From JAFDVL01 sp043775925 (GTDB taxonomy: Bacteria; Acidobacteriota; Blastocatellia; RBC074), in assembly GCA_043775925.1 (NCBI GenBank), contig JAYVRW010000214.1, forward strand, positions 1-18,365: a DNA stretch of 18,365 nt. The letters run 5' to 3'. The notes under the pieces are model-generated. The model had not been told where the DNA came from and did no database searches. It was given only the letters and a program-made list of their open reading frames with translations. This document shows, piece by piece, positions 14,833 through 18,365 of this stretch. The translations under genes and the position numbers were made by a program. The first letter of the stretch is position 1. Every line of letters begins with the position of its first letter.

Positions 14833-15791
14833 GATCGTGCCTCCGGTTGTACATCTGCCACTTTTGGCTCAACTGTTTGATTGATTAAGAGGTTTCCCTT
14901 TGCCGCTGATAATGTAGGAATCGAAGTCATTGAAAATACTTGTTCAGGCGAAATGCCGTAATAAATTTTACCGAATTGCTGCTCTAGTCTTAGACGTAAA
15001 ACGGAATCAAGTTGTTCCTGTCGTACAAAGAATTTGATGCGCCGACGCTGCGCTTCATAGATATTCAAATCAAAATTTCTTATCAAAGCATCTAACTGAC
15101 GTGCAACCAGCAATAAATCATTTGGATTCACATCCAACCAAATCGCATCAATCCATCTCCAAACGTCGTCTCCATCGTAGTGACTTTCTATCTGCGCCGC
15201 GCTCACAAAATCCAACACATACAACAATTTCTTTTTGTCACCGTGAAAGAAAAACTCTATCTGGCGATGAGAGCTTTGCAGTTCCGGATTGGCAACTGCC
15301 AACAATTTCTGAAAATTGTCCGCCGTGAGCGTGACCAGCACTTCGACCTTGCGATGATGATGCAATTCGGCATCTGAAGCCACCTTGCATTTTTCGCATG
15401 AAGCCTTAATAGCTCCCGGAAAAATTATCGCCTCGCACTTCACGCAAGTAGGATTAAATTCCCCTTTCGTTGCTACCTGAAATTGCTCCACCAACGATTT
15501 GCAACTCCCACATTCGTGCAAGAATTTTCCGAAGTACAAACAATGCGGGCAAAGAAATCGGTATTGCCTATCAAAACGCTCCACGCCGATACGATTGCGT
15601 GCATTCGCAGCTTTAATCGCCGCCGCCAGAAATACGCTAACGATCATCGCTGCCAGTATGGTGTTTGCAAATATTGCGATTTCTAAACCAGTGCGCCCGC
15701 CAATTCCCCATGCCAGCGTTGTCCACAACACAGGCAAAAACCAGTATTGGCAGATTATTCTAAAAAATGAATTCTTGAATAAGGATTTCAT
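14829..15791 (-). CDS. Membrane-anchored double zinc-ribbon protein of the GTPase cassette
   Basis: A 320-residue protein and the first gene of the cassette. Two hydrophobic segments (about 10-30 and 36-60) form a membrane hairpin. Two zinc ribbons follow: Cys81/Cys84 with Cys94/Cys97 (CX2C-X9-CX2C) and Cys116/Cys119 with Cys132/Cys135. The rest mirrors the soluble paralogue: a strand-rich domain, a helix (DLLLVARQLDALIRNF), a basic strand pair and QFGKIYYGISPE (272-283). A disordered tail ends the protein. The ATG at 15791 has AGGTGA a few bases upstream, a close but workable spacing. The gene is divergent from the DUF1844 gene, so its promoter must lie in 15792-15933. Function is unknown; a membrane receptor or platform for the GTPase is inference. 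Confidence 0.72.
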   Translation of the reverse strand: MKSLFKNSFFRIICQYWFLPVLWTTLAWGIGGRTGLEIAIFANTILAAMIVSVFLAAAIKAANARNRIGVERFDRQYRFLCPHCLYFGKFLHECGSCKSLVEQFQVATKGEFNPTCVKCEAIIFPGAIKASCEKCKVASDAELHHHRKVEVLVTLTADNFQKLLAVANPELQSSHRQIEFFFHGDKKKLLYVLDFVSAAQIESHYDGDDVWRWIDAIWLDVNPNDLLLVARQLDALIRNFDLNIYEAQRRRIKFFVRQEQLDSVLRLRLEQQFGKIYYGISPEQVFSMTSIPTLSAAKGNLLINQTVEPKVADVQPEARS

Positions 15792-15933
15792 CAGTCACCT
15801 GTTCACTACGCAAAATTGACTAAGTTCCATTATCCTAAACGAATCGCATCGCGGTTGCACCTAAAATCTACGCGCTGTTGTGATAAGATCGGGGTTTGAA
15901 TTAACCCACAACTAAGGAGCGATTTACTGAAGT

Positions 15934-16422
15934 ATGTCTCAAGAACAAGATATTGAATTAAAAGTCACTGACCGTCGCCTATTCAATCCAGATGGTTCAA
16001 TGCGCGATAACCTGCCGGAACCAGAACCGGAACCCGTCGTAGCGACTCCGCCGCCTGCTGCTACACCGATTCGTCAGGAAGAAATTTTCTCGACCACTTC
16101 CGCTGCACAACCTGCGCCGGAGCTAAGCCCTGAACCCATCGCTGATTTTGCGGATGATGGCGAAGAACCGGAAATGACTCCATTTATGGAACTGATTTAC
16201 AGTCTGGCAACTTCGCTCGCTTTCATTCATTTGGGATTGATGGAGCATCCCGCGACTGGCAAAGCCGAAGTTAATTTACCTGCTGCCCAACAAGGCATCG
16301 GCTTGCTGATGATTCTGAGCGAAAAAACCAAAGGTAATTTGAACCCACAGGAAGAAGAATTCTTCACGACGCTGCTGCGTGATTTGCAAATGCAATTTGT
16401 GTCGCTTCGGGGAGGGCAATAG
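15934..16422 (+). CDS. DUF1844 family protein
   Basis: A 162-residue protein of unknown function. The N terminus carries the family opening KVTDRRLFNPDGSMR (about 10-24), followed by a Pro/Glu/Ala-rich disordered linker (about 27-85). The helical DUF1844 domain comes after it, with MELIYSLATSLAFIHLG, NLPAAQQGIGLLMILSEKTKGNL and a closing EEEFFTTLLRDLQMQFV segment. AAGGAG at 15914-15919 precedes the ATG by 14 bases, longer than usual. An upstream hairpin-forming T-rich region is not obvious. It lies upstream of a PhnP-like hydrolase and ribF on the same strand, with word palindromes in both gaps. The cellular role of the family is not known. Confidence 0.88.
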   Translation: MSQEQDIELKVTDRRLFNPDGSMRDNLPEPEPEPVVATPPPAATPIRQEEIFSTTSAAQPAPELSPEPIADFADDGEEPEMTPFMELIYSLATSLAFIHLGLMEHPATGKAEVNLPAAQQGIGLLMILSEKTKGNLNPQEEEFFTTLLRDLQMQFVSLRGGQ

Positions 16423-16514
16423 TTTCGAGAATACAGTTTCGAGTTTCGGGTTTTGAGGAAAACGAACTACTTAGTTTCCTTCAACGCGAAACTCGAAACA
16501 AGAGACTCGAAACT
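16421..16514. repeat. Word-repeat palindrome (AGTTTCGAG type)
   Basis: The word AGTTTCGAG is nested. The outer arms 16421-16429 and 16506-16514 pair perfectly over nine bases. The inner arms 16436-16450 and 16485-16499 pair over 15 bases with one mismatch. The element begins inside the DUF1844 stop codon (16420-16422) and ends eight bases before the next start (16523). Confidence 0.75.
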
Positions 16515-16522
16515 TTATCGCT

Positions 16523-17296
16523 ATGCGATTAACTTTCTTAGGCACAGGAACATCCGTAGGCGTCCCGATGATTGGGTGCGTCTGTGAAACGTGCGTGTCT
16601 ACTGATCCGCGTGACAATCGCTTGCGTACTGGATTGATGATCGAACACGAAGGGAAAACTGTTGTCATTGATATTTCGACGGATTTTCGCCAACAGGCTT
16701 TGCGTGCCAAAATGACGAAGCTGGATGCCTTGCTGGTTACGCATTGTCACGCGGATCACGTTTTTGGATTGGATGACATTCGCCCGATCAATTTCAAGCA
16801 CGGAGCCATCAACGTTCACGCCAGCGAAAGCACCTGGAGCCAGATTCGACGGGTGTTTTATTACATCTTTGAAGCGAAGCACGTCGGTGGAGGACTCCCA
16901 CAAATCAACCCGCTGACACTCAAAAATTATGAAGCCCTGGAAATTTGCGGCTTAACGATAACGCCCATTCCCGTCATTCATGGCAGAGGCGAAGTCACCG
17001 CTTTTCGCATCAGTGATGGCAAGCAAACTTTCGCCTTTGTGACAGATTGTAATTTAATTTCTGATGAATCTCTGGAAGCGCTCAAAGGCTTGGATTTATT
17101 GATTCTCGATGCGCTGCGACATAAACCTCACCCAACGCATTTGCATCTGGAGCAATCGCTCGAATACATCAAATTTCTGTCACCGCGCCGGACGTTGCTC
17201 ACGCATATCAGCCACGATTTCAAGCACTCTGAAGTCGCCCGACAACTCCCTGAAAATGTCGAATTGGCTTACGATCAATTAATTCTTGAGCTATAG
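16523..17296 (+). CDS. MBL-fold metallo-hydrolase, PhnP-like
   Basis: A 257-residue cytoplasmic hydrolase of the metallo-beta-lactamase fold. The N terminus LTFLGTGTSVGVPMIGC with Cys19, Cys21 and Cys24 is the start typical of PhnP-like phosphodiesterases, where these cysteines can bind a structural zinc. The metal motif HCHADH covers His74, His76, Asp78 and His79. Later ligands are likely in VIHGRGE, FVTDCN and THISHDF. E. coli PhnP cleaves cyclic ribosyl phosphates, but no phn genes lie here, so the substrate may be another cyclic phosphodiester or nucleotide. No Shine-Dalgarno precedes the ATG because the word palindrome occupies the space. It is probably cotranscribed with ribF. Confidence 0.9.
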   Translation: MRLTFLGTGTSVGVPMIGCVCETCVSTDPRDNRLRTGLMIEHEGKTVVIDISTDFRQQALRAKMTKLDALLVTHCHADHVFGLDDIRPINFKHGAINVHASESTWSQIRRVFYYIFEAKHVGGGLPQINPLTLKNYEALEICGLTITPIPVIHGRGEVTAFRISDGKQTFAFVTDCNLISDESLEALKGLDLLILDALRHKPHPTHLHLEQSLEYIKFLSPRRTLLTHISHDFKHSEVARQLPENVELAYDQLILEL

Positions 17297-17364
17297 GTGG
17301 TCGGGGGGTCAGTGATCGGGGGGTCGGCCTTTTTTCTGACCACCGACCACCCCTCACCGACCAC
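17297..17364. repeat. Word-repeat palindrome (GTGGTCGG type)
   Basis: Words such as GTGGTCGG and GTCAGTG fill 17297-17327 and reappear inverted at 17338-17364. The clearest pair is 17298-17305 with 17357-17364, eight bases, perfect. A run of T (17330-17335) lies in the loop. It begins right after the metallo-hydrolase stop and ends eight bases before ribF. Confidence 0.7.
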
Positions 17365-17372
17365 TATTCATT

Positions 17373-18326
17373 ATGAATATCATTCACGACCTCCAAAATC
17401 CTGATCTCAAACGTCCTTCCGTTCTTACAATTGGAATCTTTGACGGTTTGCATCTGGGTCATCAGGCTATCGTCACCACCGTCGTCGAACGCGCATTTTT
17501 AACTGGAGCGACGCCAACTTTAATTACATTTGATCCGCATCCACGTCAGGTTTTGAAGCCGGAATCCGCTCCACCACTGCTGCAAACATTCGCGCAAAAA
17601 ATGGAAGGCTTGAAGCAGCTTGGCATGCAACAAGTGCTCGTCCTGCCGTTCAGCCGTGAACTCGCTTCGCTTTCGGCGGAGGAATTTATCGAACGCTTTA
17701 TGGTGAATGCTTTAGGCGCCCAGGAAGTTCATCTCGGCAAAGGTTTTGCCTTTGGAAAAGATCGGCGCGGCAATATTGAATTACTAAAAATCGAAGCGGA
17801 AAAACACGGCTTTCTCGCCTCTGAAGTGCCTGAAATCCGGCTGCACAATCACCGCATCAGCTCCACGATGGTGCGCCATTTATTGAAATCCGGTCGTGTG
17901 AATTTAGCGCGCAGAATGCTCGGGCGCGCTTATGGCATTGAAGGAATTGTCATCGAAGGACGCAAGCTGGGACGGACGATTTCTTTTCCGACCGCAAATC
18001 TTGCCGTGCAAAATCGTGTCCTGCCTGCCGATGGAGTTTACGTTACACTCGCCCTGATTGATGGCGTCTGGCATCGCAGCGTGACGAATGTTGGCAAGCG
18101 TCCAACCATCGGACTTGATCTTGAATCTAAGGTCGAGACGCACGTCATTGACTTTGAAAATTCGTTGTACGGCAAAACGATTCGGATTCGGTTTTTACAT
18201 CGCTTACGAGGTGAACGAAAATTTTCAGGCTTGGAAGAATTGAAAATGCAGATCGGCAAAGATCGTGACACCACCGTCAAATATTTTGCGACGACGGTAG
18301 CGAATCGCAACTTTACTTATGTCTGA
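17373..18326 (+). CDS. ribF: Bifunctional riboflavin kinase / FAD synthetase RibF
   Basis: Makes FMN from riboflavin and ATP, then FAD from FMN and ATP. The 317-residue length is usual. The N-terminal adenylyltransferase domain (about 15-185) shows GIFDGLHLGHQ (21-31, HxGH), TFDPHP (52-57) and ISSTMVRHLL. The C-terminal flavokinase domain (about 190-310) has GRKLGRTISFPTANL with the PTAN ATP/metal motif and DGVYVT. The ATG at 17373 gives the normal N terminus (residues before the GIFDG strand) but lacks a Shine-Dalgarno. The stop overlaps a start codon of another frame at 18319, so the next gene is likely coupled. Confidence 0.96.
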   Translation: MNIIHDLQNPDLKRPSVLTIGIFDGLHLGHQAIVTTVVERAFLTGATPTLITFDPHPRQVLKPESAPPLLQTFAQKMEGLKQLGMQQVLVLPFSRELASLSAEEFIERFMVNALGAQEVHLGKGFAFGKDRRGNIELLKIEAEKHGFLASEVPEIRLHNHRISSTMVRHLLKSGRVNLARRMLGRAYGIEGIVIEGRKLGRTISFPTANLAVQNRVLPADGVYVTLALIDGVWHRSVTNVGKRPTIGLDLESKVETHVIDFENSLYGKTIRIRFLHRLRGERKFSGLEELKMQIGKDRDTTVKYFATTVANRNFTYV

Positions 18327-18365
18327 GGCGTATGATGTTAAGGATTTTCTGAGCGATGCAGAAGC
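18319..18365 (+). CDS. Start of an unidentified gene, cut by the window end
   Basis: An ATG at 18319 overlaps the last eight bases of ribF in another frame and opens MSEAYDVKDFLSDAEA without a stop to the end of the window. Overlap with ribF and the same strand suggest a coupled downstream gene. Fifteen residues are too few to name a family. A slightly later ATG (near 18332) is possible. Confidence 0.5.
   Translation, partial: MSEAYDVKDFLSDAE

Noticed and set aside
13459..15791. Recent horizontal acquisition of the cassette
   Set aside because: The two upstream genes look somewhat AT-richer by eye, but no integrase, attachment repeat or transposase borders the cassette, so transfer is not shown.
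15816..15890. Promoters in the gap between the cassette and the DUF1844 gene
   Set aside because: TTGACT at 15816 and a GATAAT on the minus strand (15834-15829) each lack a partner box at proper spacing.
16471..16903. Minus-strand ORFs overlapping the metallo-hydrolase
   Set aside because: They are antisense shadows of a gene with clear HxHxDH motifs and lack starts with ribosome sites or recognisable domains.

Overview
The window looks like chromosomal DNA of a Gram-negative bacterium with moderate GC content, most likely an acidobacterium (Blastocatellia-like). That placement is an inference from the mix of genes: a PEP-CTERM surface protein, a DUF1844 protein, a C-terminal processing protease, a TRAFAC-type GTPase with a GAP1-like partner, and intergenic spacers filled with short-word palindromes. 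No single marker gene proves it.

Layout. Bases 1-262 hold a word-repeat hairpin and, on the minus strand, a selenocysteine tRNA (selC, anticodon UCA). Just upstream of it on the same strand is a small degenerate receiver-domain protein (263-706). A 334-base divergent spacer with two hairpins follows. On the plus strand come mazG and an overlapping DUF2064/TIGR04282 nucleotidyltransferase-fold protein, then a PEP-CTERM protein (2758-3255) that ends one base from a convergent amino acid/polyamine permease. From 3257 to 15791 everything is on the minus strand. Read in transcription order from the right it is: a five-gene cassette (membrane zinc-ribbon protein, membrane HEAT protein, soluble zinc-ribbon paralogue, GTPase with a RanBP2-type zinc finger, GAP1-like protein), tsaD, an SDR oxidoreductase, a ctpA-type protease with its own terminator, a membrane-anchored DUF3352-like protein, and the permease. 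The right end is on the plus strand: a DUF1844 protein, a PhnP-like metallo-hydrolase, ribF and the start of one more gene.

How the genes may work together. Most genes are housekeeping: NTP clean-up (MazG), t6A tRNA modification (TsaD), FAD synthesis (RibF), envelope proteolysis (CtpA) and Sec-tRNA. The cassette at 10413-15791 is the part that stands out. Its genes overlap or nearly touch, two of its products are membrane proteins, two are diverged paralogues sharing a double zinc-ribbon module, and at its core are a P-loop GTPase and a protein resembling GTPase-associated protein 1 of proposed NTP-dependent conflict/signalling systems. I infer a membrane-linked GTPase signalling or defence system.

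A second theme is non-coding. Several gaps between co-directional genes are almost completely filled by inverted repeats built from a short word, with a different word in each gap. The elements start at a stop codon or RNA 3' end and stop about ten bases before the next start codon. One gap instead carries a perfect pair of GTAG-type REP hairpins.
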